DNA of 64,000 nucleotides, from positions 181,661 through 245,660 of the forward strand of contig JANXCW010000002.1 of the NCBI GenBank assembly GCA_025059775.1, given 5' to 3'. Below are positions 1-8,892 of this stretch, piece after piece. Position numbers and translations under genes: made by a program. The notes below the pieces were generated by a model. It saw only the letters and a list, made by a program, of their open reading frames with translations, made no database searches and was not told where the DNA came from. Position 1 is the stretch's first letter. Each line of letters opens with the position of its first letter. The stretch is from Armatimonadota bacterium. Its GTDB lineage: Bacteria > Sysuimicrobiota > Sysuimicrobiia > Sysuimicrobiales > Sysuimicrobiaceae.

Positions 1-1482
1 CGGCACCACTTCGCCCGGTCGCAGCTTCTCCTCCCGGCGGTGCGGGTGTATGGGCTGCCACTCCGTGCTGGCCACCGGATCCAGCTCCCGATGACTGGCC
101 CGCAGCCAGCCCAGGGCCACCGGCCCATCCTCGTACTGTGCGTAGTGGATGAAGGGAACTACCCGACCCTCCCGGTCCACCTTCTGGATGCCCACGAACA
201 CGTCCATGTCCTCTCCGTCCGGGGTGCTCATCCACACCCGCAGCTTCATGTAGCCCACTACGTCCATCCGCTCCCGGAAGGTGTACTCGAGCACCACCCG
301 CCCCAGCTCCCGTCGCAGCCGGTCGTATCCCCCGCTCGTGGCAAGATACCACTGGCTCGCCTCCTCGGAGATCGGTTCCTCCTGCAGGCGGCCCTCGGGG
401 AGGTTCAGGTACAACCGCAGGTAACGGGTCTGCGGAACCGGCCACCCTTCAAAGGTCCGCCACACCCCCTCCATCCCTCGTTCCCGCACGAAGGCCTGCA
501 CCCGGGGCCACTGTTCCACCTCCGTACGCTCCCCCTTGAGGAACCGGTCGAAGAAGGCCGCCTGGCGCTCGAGACTCTCCCGGCGGTAGTAGTAGGCCCA
601 CTTCTTGTGTCCGTGGATCTCCAGCCACTTGGGCTCCGACCGGATGCGCTTGAAGCCCTCCAGGGTTCCCCGGGTATGGAGCCCGTGATCGCTCCAGCTG
701 GCGACCACATAGGCGGGAATTCGGATGGCCGCTAGATCCGGGAGCTTCGAGGCCCAGAAGGCATCAAAGAGGGGGTGCTCCAGCTCCTCCGCGAAGAGGT
801 CCTCCACGAGCTCGAGACCGATGCCGATGCGCTGCAGGCTCCAGTAGGGCCGGAACCAGGTCTCGGGAATCCCGCCGTGCCGGGAGACCTCCCGGTAGTG
901 GTCCGTGAACCCTTCCCACGGGTTGATGGCCGCGAGGTGCGGGGGATGCAGGGCCGCCACCTTCCACTGGATGCAGGCGAGGTAGCTCACGCCCGTCATC
1001 CCCACCTTCCCGCTGCACCAGCTCTGGCGGGCGATCCACTCGATGACGTCGTAGCAGTCCTGCGCTTCCTCCGGGGAGAGGAAGGTGGCTACTCCCTCCG
1101 AGTACCAGGTCCCCCGGGGATTCACGTTGACCACCGCGTATCCCCGGGGGACCCAATAGGCGGGGTCCGGGCCCTCGAAGACCGCGTAGGGGGAGACGTC
1201 CTCCTCCCGAACCCCAGCCGCGGGAAAGGCCCGCACGAGGTACTGCAGGGTTCCCTCGTGCTTGCCATAGGGGCTCCAGGCAAGCAGCGCGGGAACCGGA
1301 GGACCTTCTGTGGGCCGGAAGACGTCCGCATAGATGCGCACCCCGTCCCGTAGAGGGATGGCCACGTCCCGCTCCACCAGCATCCCCGCTTCCACCGTGC
1401 GGCTGGGCCGCGGTCCTGTAACCCCCACCTCCTCCGGACGGCACAGCGGCTTGCGGAACCGGTACGCAAAGCCCTCCGGCAT
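1..1482 (-). CDS. CocE/NonD-family (S15-like) alpha/beta hydrolase, 3' end outside window
   Basis: Serine hydrolase of the X-Pro dipeptidyl-peptidase S15 / cocaine-esterase family; 494 residues are visible and the C-terminus is cut by the window edge. Translation starts at an ATG behind a purine-rich GGGGAGGGGAGGG. The core begins near residue 36 with VERDVAIPLRDGVRIYADVF, typical of the family. The nucleophile motif GVSYLA places Ser166; SWSDHG gives a probable acid Asp265; His290 or His292 in IHGHKKW is the candidate base. The C-terminal part is the usual beta-rich jelly-roll domain, incomplete here. No signal peptide is obvious, so it is probably cytoplasmic. The substrate cannot be told from sequence (ester or amide). 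It lies downstream of smc after a 234-bp gap and probably has its own promoter. Confidence 0.85.
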   Translation of the reverse strand, partial: MPEGFAYRFRKPLCRPEEVGVTGPRPSRTVEAGMLVERDVAIPLRDGVRIYADVFRPTEGPPVPALLAWSPYGKHEGTLQYLVRAFPAAGVREEDVSPYAVFEGPDPAYWVPRGYAVVNVNPRGTWYSEGVATFLSPEEAQDCYDVIEWIARQSWCSGKVGMTGVSYLACIQWKVAALHPPHLAAINPWEGFTDHYREVSRHGGIPETWFRPYWSLQRIGIGLELVEDLFAEELEHPLFDAFWASKLPDLAAIRIPAYVVASWSDHGLHTRGTLEGFKRIRSEPKWLEIHGHKKWAYYYRRESLERQAAFFDRFLKGERTEVEQWPRVQAFVRERGMEGVWRTFEGWPVPQTRYLRLYLNLPEGRLQEEPISEEASQWYLATSGGYDRLRRELGRVVLEYTFRERMDVVGYMKLRVWMSTPDGEDMDVFVGIQKVDREGRVVPFIHYAQYEDGPVALGWLRASHRELDPVASTEWQPIHPHRREEKLRPGEVVP

Positions 1483-1716
1483 CCCTCCCCTCCCCGCGGC
1501 TGCGCGGAATTACGCGATCGGAGCGTGGTGCAGAAACTTCTTCTTCGGGGGTCGCGTTTCCTGCCGCCGTCCCTGGGATCGTCCCCCGGGGACCCTGCGC
1601 CAGAGCTTCGAACCGGTGCGTCCAGTCCTGTCCGCGCCGGGTCCCGCAGAACCCCCTCAACCGTGAGGTCGCTCCCTCCTTGAGCGCCAGGGGCGGCAGC
1701 CCCGCGGTGTCCCGGT
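1483..1716. other. Intergenic region between smc and the S15-like hydrolase
   Basis: No gene is supported in these 234 bases. A 13-base palindrome (GTCCCC-C-GGGGAC) lies at 1581-1593 and a short CGCTC/GAGCG hairpin near 1671-1687. Neither is followed by a T-rich run on the minus strand, so I do not call a terminator. One of them could be an operator for the hydrolase gene. I looked for a T-box and found no specifier or antiterminator consensus. Confidence 0.4.
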
Positions 1717-4700
1717 TCATCCTCCCTGGGCCGGAGAAGATGGCAAGGCCTGCGGCCTGTGTTCCACTACCCGCACGGAGACGATGCGGGAGACCCCAGG
1801 CTCCTCCATGGTGACCCCGTAGAGGGTGTCCGCGGCCTCCATGGTGCCCTTGTTGTGCGTGATGATGATCACCTGACTGCGCTGCGCGAGCTCCCGCAGC
1901 AGCACCGCAAGGCGCCGGGTGTTCTCGTCGTCCAGGGCTGCCTCCACCTCGTCGAAGACGCAGAAAGGGCTGGGATGCACCCGCAGGAGGGCGAAGATGA
2001 GGGCCAGGGCAGCCATGGCCCGCTCTCCGCCCGACAGGGCGCCTAGATCCCGCACCTTCTTGCCGGGCACCTGCACCCGGATCTCGATCCCCTCCTCCCC
2101 GTCCTCCTCCGCCACCCACTCCAGGGAGGCGTTCCCTCCCCCGAACAGGGATCGGAAACACTCCCCAAACGCCGCGTCCACCTCCTCCAGGGTCTGGCGA
2201 AAGCGCACGTCCAGAACCCGACCCAGCCGCTCCATCTCCTCCAGCAGGAGCGATCGGGCCCGCTCGATGTCCTCCACCTGTGCCCGCAGGCCTTCCAGGC
2301 GTGCGCAAAGGCGCGCGTGTTCCTCCATGGCCCGGAGGTTCACCGGCCCCAGGGCCTCCAGCTGCGCGCGCAGCTCCTGGGCCCGCCGCACCAGCTCCTC
2401 ACGTGGGAGCTCCTGGGGGGCGGCGGCTTCTGCAGCCGGAAGGTCTATCCCGAACTCCTCCGCCACCCGCTGCGCCAGGGACCTGTACTCGGCCTCCACC
2501 TGTGCCCTGCGGAGCGCGATCCGGTGCAGGACCTCCTCGTGGCCCCGAACCTCCTCCCATGCCGCCTCGCTCGCCTCCACGAGCGCCTGCGCCTCCTCCA
2601 TGGCCCGGTCCCGTTCCTGTACGCCCGCCTCGAGGTCGCCCCGAAGTGCCTCCTCCCGCGCCCGCAGCGCCTCGAGGATCCCCCGTGCCTCTGCCTGCTC
2701 CCGGAGCAGGCAGCGCGCCTCCTCCAAAAGCGCCGCCTGTTCCGCCCGCGCCGCGGCCAAATGCTCCTCCACCGACCTCCGCGCTTCCTCTCCGTGCTCC
2801 ACCCGATGGTGCAGGGCTTCCCACAGCCCCTGGAGCCCCACCAGGTGCAGGCGAACCCTCGTGTGCTCCGCCCGGGCGGCCTCCAGGGTCCGTTCCCCCT
2901 CGGACAGCCTCTCCCGGGCCGCGTGGAACGCGGTCCGTACTCGCTCCAGCTCCGCCTCCACGGACGCGAGATCCGTGTCCACGCGCTGAAGGGCGTCCCT
3001 CGTCTCCTGTGCCTCAGATTCCACGGCTTCGAGTTCCGATCGGAGCTCGGCCTCCGTCCGGTCCACGCGCGCCAAGTCCTCCTCCACCGCCACGAGCGCG
3101 CGGCGCACACTCGCCAACTGGATCTCCATGGCCTGAAGGGCCCGGGTGGTCTCCTGCAGCTCGGCCCTCAGGGCATCCCGTTGCTGCTCCAGCGCTCCCC
3201 GCTGCCGCCTTACCTCCTTCCAGCGGGCCAGCAGGTCCGCGAGGACACCTCGGAGCGCCTCCAGCTCCTGGGCGCGGCCCAGGGGATGGTCGGGGTTCAC
3301 CCGCCGGGTGGCGAGCACCCCTTCCGGGCTCAGGACCTCGCCCGCCAACGTCACCAGACGGCCAGAGACCCCCCGGCTCCGGAGGGTGAGGGCGGTTTCC
3401 AGGTCCCGGACCACCCAGGTCTCCGCCAGGGCTACAGCGACAAAGGGCGCCACCTGGGGGGGACAACGCAAAAGCTCCAGGGCTGGGATCGCGCCCTCCG
3501 GCGGGGAGGAGCCGTTCGGGGAAACGCAGAGGAGCTCGGGGATCAAGAACCGAGCTCCGCTCGCGCGATCCTGGAGCCACCGGAGGGCGATGCGGGCGGA
3601 TTCCAGGGAGTCCGCGAGGAGCGCGAAGAGGGCAGGACCCAGGGCGGCCTCCACCGCATGCCGGTGTGGAAGCTCCACTTCCAGGAAGTCCACGAGGGCT
3701 CCCTGCACCCCCTGCAGCTCCGGGGATTCGCCCCGCGCAAGCAGGATCTCCCGGGCGGCCTGCTCGTAGCCCACCAAGCCCGCCTGCGCCTCCTCCAGGT
3801 AGCGGAGCCGCTCCAGACGGGCCGATCGGTTCATCTCCACCTCCCGCTCCTCCGCCTGAACCCGCTCCAGTTCCGCCTCCACGCGCTGGATCCGTTCCCG
3901 GAGCATCTCCGCCCGTCCCCTCAGCACCTCTCCCTGGGCCATGCCCTGGCCTACCTGGGCCTCCAGCGCCTCCCGCCGGGCCTGCGCGGCCCGGCGCTCC
4001 TCCTCCGCACGTGCCAGGCGTTCCTCGAGGCGCTTCCGCTGAGCGCGCAGGGCCTGGAGGCGGCTGTGGAGAGCCGCGTGCTGGGCTTGGGTCTGGGCAC
4101 GGGCGTGCTCCAGCTCCACCAGGTCTGCCCGCAGCCGTTCCTCCTCCTCCCGGTGGATCCGCACCACCTCCGTGAGCGCCTCTACCTGCCTCCGGACCTC
4201 CGCCTCCGCCCTGCGGGCCGAGGCGATCTCGGCCTCCACAGCCGCCCGCTGTGTCCGGGCTTCCTCCTCGGCCTCGCGGAGGACCGCAAGCTCCCGCGCC
4301 AGGCGCGGGATCTCCACCGCAAGCTGGGAGTCCCGCTCCCTCCGGGTCCGGAGCCGCTCGGCGAGCAGCTGCAGACGGGCCTCGCATGCCCGGGCCGCCT
4401 CCACCGTGGAGAGGAGCTCCCGTTGCACGGCCTCCACCCTTACCGCCGCGGCCTCCGCGCACTGCCGCTTCTCACGGAGAGCGCCGTCCAGGGCTTGCGC
4501 CCGCCTCTCTGCCTCCGCGTACCGCTCCCGCACGGTCTCGTGCTGGGCAGCCAGACGCTGGATCTGAGCGGTCAACCGCCGGGCCGCCTCCACGTGCAAG
4601 AGCTTCTCCACCTCCCGCAGCGCCCGCTCACAGGCCCGATACCGGCTCGCGGCTTCCGCCTGGGCCGCCAGGGAAGCCCGCTGGGTCTCGAGCTCCTGCA

Positions 4701-5283
4701 GGAGATCCCGCAGCCGCTCCAGGTTCTCCTGAGCCTGCTGCAGCCGCCGTTCCGCCTCCTGCCGCCGGCGGTGGTAGCGGGCGATGCCCGCCGCCTCCAG
4801 CAACCACGCCCGTCGCTCCTGCGGGGAGGCTTCCAGGATGGCTTCCACCTCGCCCTGAGCGATCATGGCGTAGGAGCGGCCACCGAGCCCCGTACCGAGG
4901 AACAGGGCCTGCACGTCCCGCATCCGGCACGGGATCCGATTGATGAAGAACTCGCTCTCGGAGGCCCGGGTGGCCCGGCGGATTACGGTGACCTCGGAGA
5001 ATTCCAGGGGCAGGATCCCGCTCCCGTTGTCGAGGGTGAGCTCCACCTGGGCGATGCCATGAGGGCGGCGGGTACTGGTCCCCGCGAAGATGACGTCCTC
5101 CGTGCGGTGGGCCCGCAGGGCCCGGTGAGAGGTCTCTCCGAGCACCCATCGAATGGCGTCGAAGAGATTGCTCTTTCCGGCCCCGTTGGGGCCCACGATG
5201 GCGGTGATCCCGGGACCGAACTCCAGCTCCGTGCGGTCCGCAAAGGTTTTGAACCCCACCAGCTCCAGGCGCTTGAGGTACAT
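1717..5283 (-). CDS. smc: Chromosome segregation ATPase SMC
   Basis: Full-length bacterial SMC, 1188 residues, the usual family length. The N-terminal half-ATPase has Walker A GPNGAGKS at residues 31-38. Long charged coiled-coil arms (about 165-500 and 670-1010) flank a hinge around 510-660 that holds a glycine-rich GVQGALVDFL segment. The C-terminal half carries the ABC signature LSGGERAM at about 1083 and Walker B FCVFDEVEAALDD at about 1107. It works as a dimer with ScpA/ScpB to compact and segregate the chromosome. The usual rnc and ftsY neighbours are absent; a GT4 glycosyltransferase lies 42 bases upstream on the same strand, so the two may be co-transcribed. Coiled-coil coding makes the opposite strand open over long stretches, but that is composition, not a gene. 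Confidence 0.98.
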   Translation of the reverse strand: MYLKRLELVGFKTFADRTELEFGPGITAIVGPNGAGKSNLFDAIRWVLGETSHRALRAHRTEDVIFAGTSTRRPHGIAQVELTLDNGSGILPLEFSEVTVIRRATRASESEFFINRIPCRMRDVQALFLGTGLGGRSYAMIAQGEVEAILEASPQERRAWLLEAAGIARYHRRRQEAERRLQQAQENLERLRDLLQELETQRASLAAQAEAASRYRACERALREVEKLLHVEAARRLTAQIQRLAAQHETVRERYAEAERRAQALDGALREKRQCAEAAAVRVEAVQRELLSTVEAARACEARLQLLAERLRTRRERDSQLAVEIPRLARELAVLREAEEEARTQRAAVEAEIASARRAEAEVRRQVEALTEVVRIHREEEERLRADLVELEHARAQTQAQHAALHSRLQALRAQRKRLEERLARAEEERRAAQARREALEAQVGQGMAQGEVLRGRAEMLRERIQRVEAELERVQAEEREVEMNRSARLERLRYLEEAQAGLVGYEQAAREILLARGESPELQGVQGALVDFLEVELPHRHAVEAALGPALFALLADSLESARIALRWLQDRASGARFLIPELLCVSPNGSSPPEGAIPALELLRCPPQVAPFVAVALAETWVVRDLETALTLRSRGVSGRLVTLAGEVLSPEGVLATRRVNPDHPLGRAQELEALRGVLADLLARWKEVRRQRGALEQQRDALRAELQETTRALQAMEIQLASVRRALVAVEEDLARVDRTEAELRSELEAVESEAQETRDALQRVDTDLASVEAELERVRTAFHAARERLSEGERTLEAARAEHTRVRLHLVGLQGLWEALHHRVEHGEEARRSVEEHLAAARAEQAALLEEARCLLREQAEARGILEALRAREEALRGDLEAGVQERDRAMEEAQALVEASEAAWEEVRGHEEVLHRIALRRAQVEAEYRSLAQRVAEEFGIDLPAAEAAAPQELPREELVRRAQELRAQLEALGPVNLRAMEEHARLCARLEGLRAQVEDIERARSLLLEEMERLGRVLDVRFRQTLEEVDAAFGECFRSLFGGGNASLEWVAEEDGEEGIEIRVQVPGKKVRDLGALSGGERAMAALALIFALLRVHPSPFCVFDEVEAALDDENTRRLAVLLRELAQRSQVIIITHNKGTMEAADTLYGVTMEEPGVSRIVSVRVVEHRPQALPSSPAQGG

Positions 5284-5325
5284 CCGGGCCTCCGCTAAGC
5301 CGTCAGGAGGATTGGTTTCGTCCCC

Positions 5326-6477
5326 CTACCGCCTCCCCTCCCGCACGGATCGATATAAGGCCAGCACCCGGTCCGCTTGAGCGGTCTCGGACCACTGGGT
5401 AGCCGCAGCCCGGGCCTGCTCTGCCAGTTCCCGCCGGAGACCCGGGAGGTCTGCGAGCCGCGCCATGGCGGAGGCCAGCGCCTCCGGATCCGGATCCACC
5501 AGCAGGCCGGTCCGCCCGTGGGCCACGGTTTCACTCGTCCCCGTGGCTTCCACCGCGGCCACTGCCAATCCGCACGCCATGGCTTCCACCACCGCTAAGC
5601 CCTGGGTCTCCGTCCGGGAGGCGAACACAAAGATGTCCGAAGCTTTCATCCAGGCCAGGGCCTCCTCGTGCGGGAGAGCACCGGCAAAGGTTACCCGATC
5701 CAAGACCCCCGCCTCCCGTGCCCTGCGCTCCAGCTCCATGCGCTCGGGGCCATGGCCCACGAGGAGCAGGTGCAGGGGGCGATCCTGGCAGGCCCGCGCG
5801 AACGCCTCCAGGAGCAGGTCCAGGCTCTTCTCCCGGGCCAGCCGGCCCACGTACACGAGCAGGATCCGGTCCGGAGGGATCCCGAGCACCCGTCGGTCCG
5901 CGGGGCGGATCCGGGCGATGCCCGCGAGGTCCAGGGCGGCAGTAGGGATCACCTCGATCCGGCTCCGTACTCCCTGCGCCTGCAGGAGGTCCCGCACAGC
6001 CCGGGAAGGGGCGATGACCGCGTCACAGCGGTTGCAGAACCGCACCACGTGGGTTCGCACCACCTGGGCGGCCACGGCCCGGGGGACCCAAGGGACATAG
6101 TGCACGTACTCCGGATAGAGGGTGTGGTGGGTGAAGACCACGGGCACGCCCAGCGCCCGGGCGACCGCTAGCCCCAACCGACCCGCGGTGAAGGGAGAGT
6201 GCACGTGCACCACCGCCGGCCCGATGGCCCGCATCCGCCGCATCACGCCCGGCTGGAAGGGCAGGAGGATGGGGAAGTCAGGATACTGCGGGAGGCGGAA
6301 GGCTCGGAGGCGGTGTACGTCCGGCTCCGGGTCCCGGTAGCCGGGGTGGGCGGGTGCGAAGAGGTGCGCGCGGACTCCCCGATGGCGCAAGGCCCGTACC
6401 AGGGCCGCCACGGAGTGCACCACTCCGCTCAGCCGGGGTCGGTACGAGTCGCTGAACAGGGCCACCCTCACGCCCAC
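5326..6477 (-). CDS. Glycosyltransferase family 4
   Basis: GT-B fold glycosyltransferase of 383 residues. The N-terminal Rossmann domain starts VRVALFSDSYRPRLSGVVH, the acceptor-side glycine-rich loop typical of GT4 enzymes such as diacylglycerol or phosphatidylinositol mannosyl/glucosyltransferases. The C-terminal donor domain has the GRLAREKSLDLLLEAF strand-helix and the E-x7-E motif ETQGLAVVE. The start is a GTG at 6477 (VGVRV); a second in-frame GTG six bases on is possible. No membrane segment is seen, so it probably acts peripherally on a lipid or polysaccharide acceptor. The sugar and acceptor are not deducible. It is divergent from the cysteine desulfurase gene across 76 bases and leads into smc. 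Confidence 0.9.
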   Translation of the reverse strand: MGVRVALFSDSYRPRLSGVVHSVAALVRALRHRGVRAHLFAPAHPGYRDPEPDVHRLRAFRLPQYPDFPILLPFQPGVMRRMRAIGPAVVHVHSPFTAGRLGLAVARALGVPVVFTHHTLYPEYVHYVPWVPRAVAAQVVRTHVVRFCNRCDAVIAPSRAVRDLLQAQGVRSRIEVIPTAALDLAGIARIRPADRRVLGIPPDRILLVYVGRLAREKSLDLLLEAFARACQDRPLHLLLVGHGPERMELERRAREAGVLDRVTFAGALPHEEALAWMKASDIFVFASRTETQGLAVVEAMACGLAVAAVEATGTSETVAHGRTGLLVDPDPEALASAMARLADLPGLRRELAEQARAAATQWSETAQADRVLALYRSVREGRR

Positions 6478-6553
6478 CAGTGTAGCGAAGGAATGGCCGT
6501 CCCTTACGCCTCGTTGGAGCGGGCGGACGTCCGGTAGACTACTGGAGGTCGGG

Positions 6554-7711
6554 ATGATCTACCTGGATCACAGCGCCACCACGAGGCCGCTTCCGGAGGC
6601 GGTGGAGGCGGTGCACCGGGCCCTCACGGAGCGGTGGGGGAATCCCTCTTCCCTCCACCGGATGGGGCTGGAGGCGGAGCGGCTTCTCGCGGAGGCCCGC
6701 TCGGCCCTCGCCGCGGCCATGGGGGTGGATCCGGAGGAGGTGGTGTTCACCTCCGGGGCCACGGAAGCCAACAATCTGGCCCTGTGGGGCATCGCGAGGG
6801 GCCGGCGGGAAGCGCACGTGGTGGTGAGCGCGGTGGAGCATTCCTCGGTGCTGGAGGTGGCCCACCGCATGCGGCAGGAAGGGGTGCGGGTGGACGTGGT
6901 GCCCGTGGACCGAGAGGGGTTTGTGCGGCCCGACGTCCTCCAGCAGCTGGTGGGTCCTGGCACGAACTTGGTGAGTGTGATGCTGGTGAACAACGAGGTG
7001 GGGACGGTCCAGCCCCTCGGGGAGGTAGTCCGGATCCTGAACGAAGTAGAGGCACGATCCGGCCGCAGGCCGCTGCTGCACGTGGACGCGGTCCAGGGAT
7101 TTTTGAAGGTCGAGGTGCGGCCCCGCACCCAACGGTTCGATCTTGTGAGCCTATCGGGACACAAGGTGGGCGGACCTAAAGGGATCGGAGCCCTGTACGT
7201 GCGAAGAGGCGTGCGGCTGGTCCCGCTGCTCGGAGGCGGGGACCAGGAGCAGGGTCTTCGGCCCGGTACGGAGAACGTCCCGGGCGCGGCGGGGTTCGGC
7301 GCTGCCGTAAGGGCCCAGCTCGGCACGTGGCGGCGGGACGCGGAGCGCATGCGGACGCTGCGGGACCTGCTCCGGGAACTCCTCTCCGGGCTCCCCGGTG
7401 TGATCTGGAACACGCCGGACCGCGACATTGCCCCCCACATCCTGAACTTCGCGGTACCCGGCGTGCGGGGGGAGGTCTTGGTGCATCGTCTGGAACAGGA
7501 AGGGGTGGTGGTGAGCACGGGGTCCGCATGCCATTCCCGGAAGGCCCGCCCCAGCCACGTGCTGCTCGCCATGGGGCGTACGGAGCAGGAGGCCATGAGC
7601 AGCATCCGCGTGAGCCTGGGGCCCCAGACCTCGGAGGAGGAGATCCGGGCGGCGGTGGAAGCCATCCACCGGGCGGTACGGGATCTCCGGATGCAGCCGG
7701 TGCGACGGTAG
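6554..7711 (+). CDS. Cysteine desulfurase (NifS/IscS family)
   Basis: PLP enzyme of 385 residues that takes sulfur from L-cysteine as an enzyme-bound persulfide and leaves alanine. The N-terminus IYLDHSATTRP is typical of class V aminotransferase-fold desulfurases. SGHKVGGPKG carries the PLP lysine (Lys204). STGSACHS carries the catalytic cysteine (Cys326) in the longer active-site loop of the IscS/NifS type. The start is an ATG after GGAGGTCGGG. The thiI gene begins two bases after its stop, so the persulfide most likely feeds 4-thiouridine formation in tRNA and perhaps thiazole synthesis. No scaffold (IscU/SufU) gene is adjacent, so a general Fe-S role is possible but not shown. Confidence 0.95.
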   Translation: MIYLDHSATTRPLPEAVEAVHRALTERWGNPSSLHRMGLEAERLLAEARSALAAAMGVDPEEVVFTSGATEANNLALWGIARGRREAHVVVSAVEHSSVLEVAHRMRQEGVRVDVVPVDREGFVRPDVLQQLVGPGTNLVSVMLVNNEVGTVQPLGEVVRILNEVEARSGRRPLLHVDAVQGFLKVEVRPRTQRFDLVSLSGHKVGGPKGIGALYVRRGVRLVPLLGGGDQEQGLRPGTENVPGAAGFGAAVRAQLGTWRRDAERMRTLRDLLRELLSGLPGVIWNTPDRDIAPHILNFAVPGVRGEVLVHRLEQEGVVVSTGSACHSRKARPSHVLLAMGRTEQEAMSSIRVSLGPQTSEEEIRAAVEAIHRAVRDLRMQPVRR

Positions 7712-7713
7712 CC

Positions 7714-8892
7714 ATGGAGGAAGTGATCCTGGTCCGGTACGGGGAGATCGGGCTCAAGGGCCGTAACCGCGGTTTTTTCCTGAGGCACCTGGAGCGCAAC
7801 CTTCGTGCCCGCCTGGCCGACCTAGGGGGTGAGGTGGAGAACCAGTTTGACCGGTTCGTGGTGCGGGCCCCCCAGGACCAGGAAGAGGCGGTAGCCCGGA
7901 TCACCCGCACCTTCGGGGTGGTCTCCGCAAGCCCCGCCCTCCTGGTCCCCGCGGAGCTGCAGGCCATCGAGGAGGCCGCGGTGGAGGCCATGCGCCGGGC
8001 CTTGGGCAATCGGACCACGGCCACCTTCCGGATCCGTGCCCGCCGCAGCAACTCCCGCTTCCCCCTCCGGTCCGTGGACCTGGAGCGGCACCTGGGTGCC
8101 CTTCTCCTCCAGCGGTTTCCGGGACTGGCGGCCCGCATGAAGGACCCGGAGATCGAGGTGGGTGTGGAGGTACGGGAGGAGGCGTACGTGTACACCGGGA
8201 CGCATCCCGGCCCCGGAGGCCTCCCCGTGGGGACCGGAGGGCGCGCGGTGGGGTTGCTTTCGGGGGGGATCGACAGCCCCGTGGCCCTGTGGATGATGGC
8301 CCGGCGCGGGATGGAGATCCTTCCCCTGCACTTCCACACCTTCCCCTTTACGAGCGAGCGCTCGAAGGAGAAGGTAGTGCGCATCGTGGAGCGGCTTGCC
8401 ACGTGGACGGGCCCCCTGCGGCTCCGCGTGGCGCCGTTTGCGGAGGTCCAGCAGGCCATCGGGCGTTGCGTCCCGGAGCCCCTGTGGACCCTGGTGATGC
8501 GGCGGATGATGATGCGGGTAGCAGAGCGGCTGGCGGAGGCCGCGGGCGCGCGGGCCCTGGTCACCGGGGAGAACCTGGGGCAGGTGGCGAGCCAGACCGT
8601 AGAGGCCCTGCACGTGATCGAGGCGGCAACGCACCTGCCGGTGCTGCGGCCCCTGGTGGGCATGGACAAGCAGGAGATCGTGACCCTCGCGGAGCGCATC
8701 GGCACGTACGAGCTCTCCATCCTGCCCTACGAGGATTGCTGCACCCTCTTCGTGCCCCGTCACCCCCGCACCCGGCCTTCCCTGCAGGAGGTGGAGGCAG
8801 CAGAACGCGTCCTGCCCGTGGAGGAGCTGGTGGATCGTGTGGTGGCAGGCGTGGAGGAGATCCCCTCTTCCCAGCCCACCTTCGTGGGCTAG
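7714..8892 (+). CDS. thiI: tRNA 4-thiouridine synthase ThiI, short form
   Basis: ATP-dependent sulfurtransferase for s4U8 of tRNA. The ATG at 7714 is chosen because the conserved start MEEVILVRYGEIGLKGRN begins there, two bases after the desulfurase stop. Order: ferredoxin-like N-terminal domain (to about 70), THUMP domain (about 75-165), then a PP-loop adenylation domain with SGGIDSP at 183-189. At 392 residues it lacks the C-terminal rhodanese domain of the E. coli enzyme, matching the short Bacillus-type ThiI that takes sulfur directly from a dedicated desulfurase. The gene next door fits that partner. Its last four bases overlap the convergent GT2 gene. Confidence 0.96.
   Translation: MEEVILVRYGEIGLKGRNRGFFLRHLERNLRARLADLGGEVENQFDRFVVRAPQDQEEAVARITRTFGVVSASPALLVPAELQAIEEAAVEAMRRALGNRTTATFRIRARRSNSRFPLRSVDLERHLGALLLQRFPGLAARMKDPEIEVGVEVREEAYVYTGTHPGPGGLPVGTGGRAVGLLSGGIDSPVALWMMARRGMEILPLHFHTFPFTSERSKEKVVRIVERLATWTGPLRLRVAPFAEVQQAIGRCVPEPLWTLVMRRMMMRVAERLAEAAGARALVTGENLGQVASQTVEALHVIEAATHLPVLRPLVGMDKQEIVTLAERIGTYELSILPYEDCCTLFVPRHPRTRPSLQEVEAAERVLPVEELVDRVVAGVEEIPSSQPTFVG

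Noticed and set aside
1483..1716. Possible T-box or other riboswitch upstream of the hydrolase gene
   Set aside because: A GGGTTCTGCGGGACCC stretch looked suggestive, but no T-box consensus, specifier loop or terminator follows.
764..2308. A 514-codon open frame on the minus strand spanning the S15-like hydrolase start and the smc end
   Set aside because: It crosses two well-supported genes in another frame, has low-complexity G/R/P-rich translation and no family resemblance. High GC depletes stop codons.
2317..5298. A 993-codon open frame antisense to smc
   Set aside because: Exact complement of a coiled-coil-coding gene; Leu/Gln/Pro-rich translation without motifs, a composition artefact.
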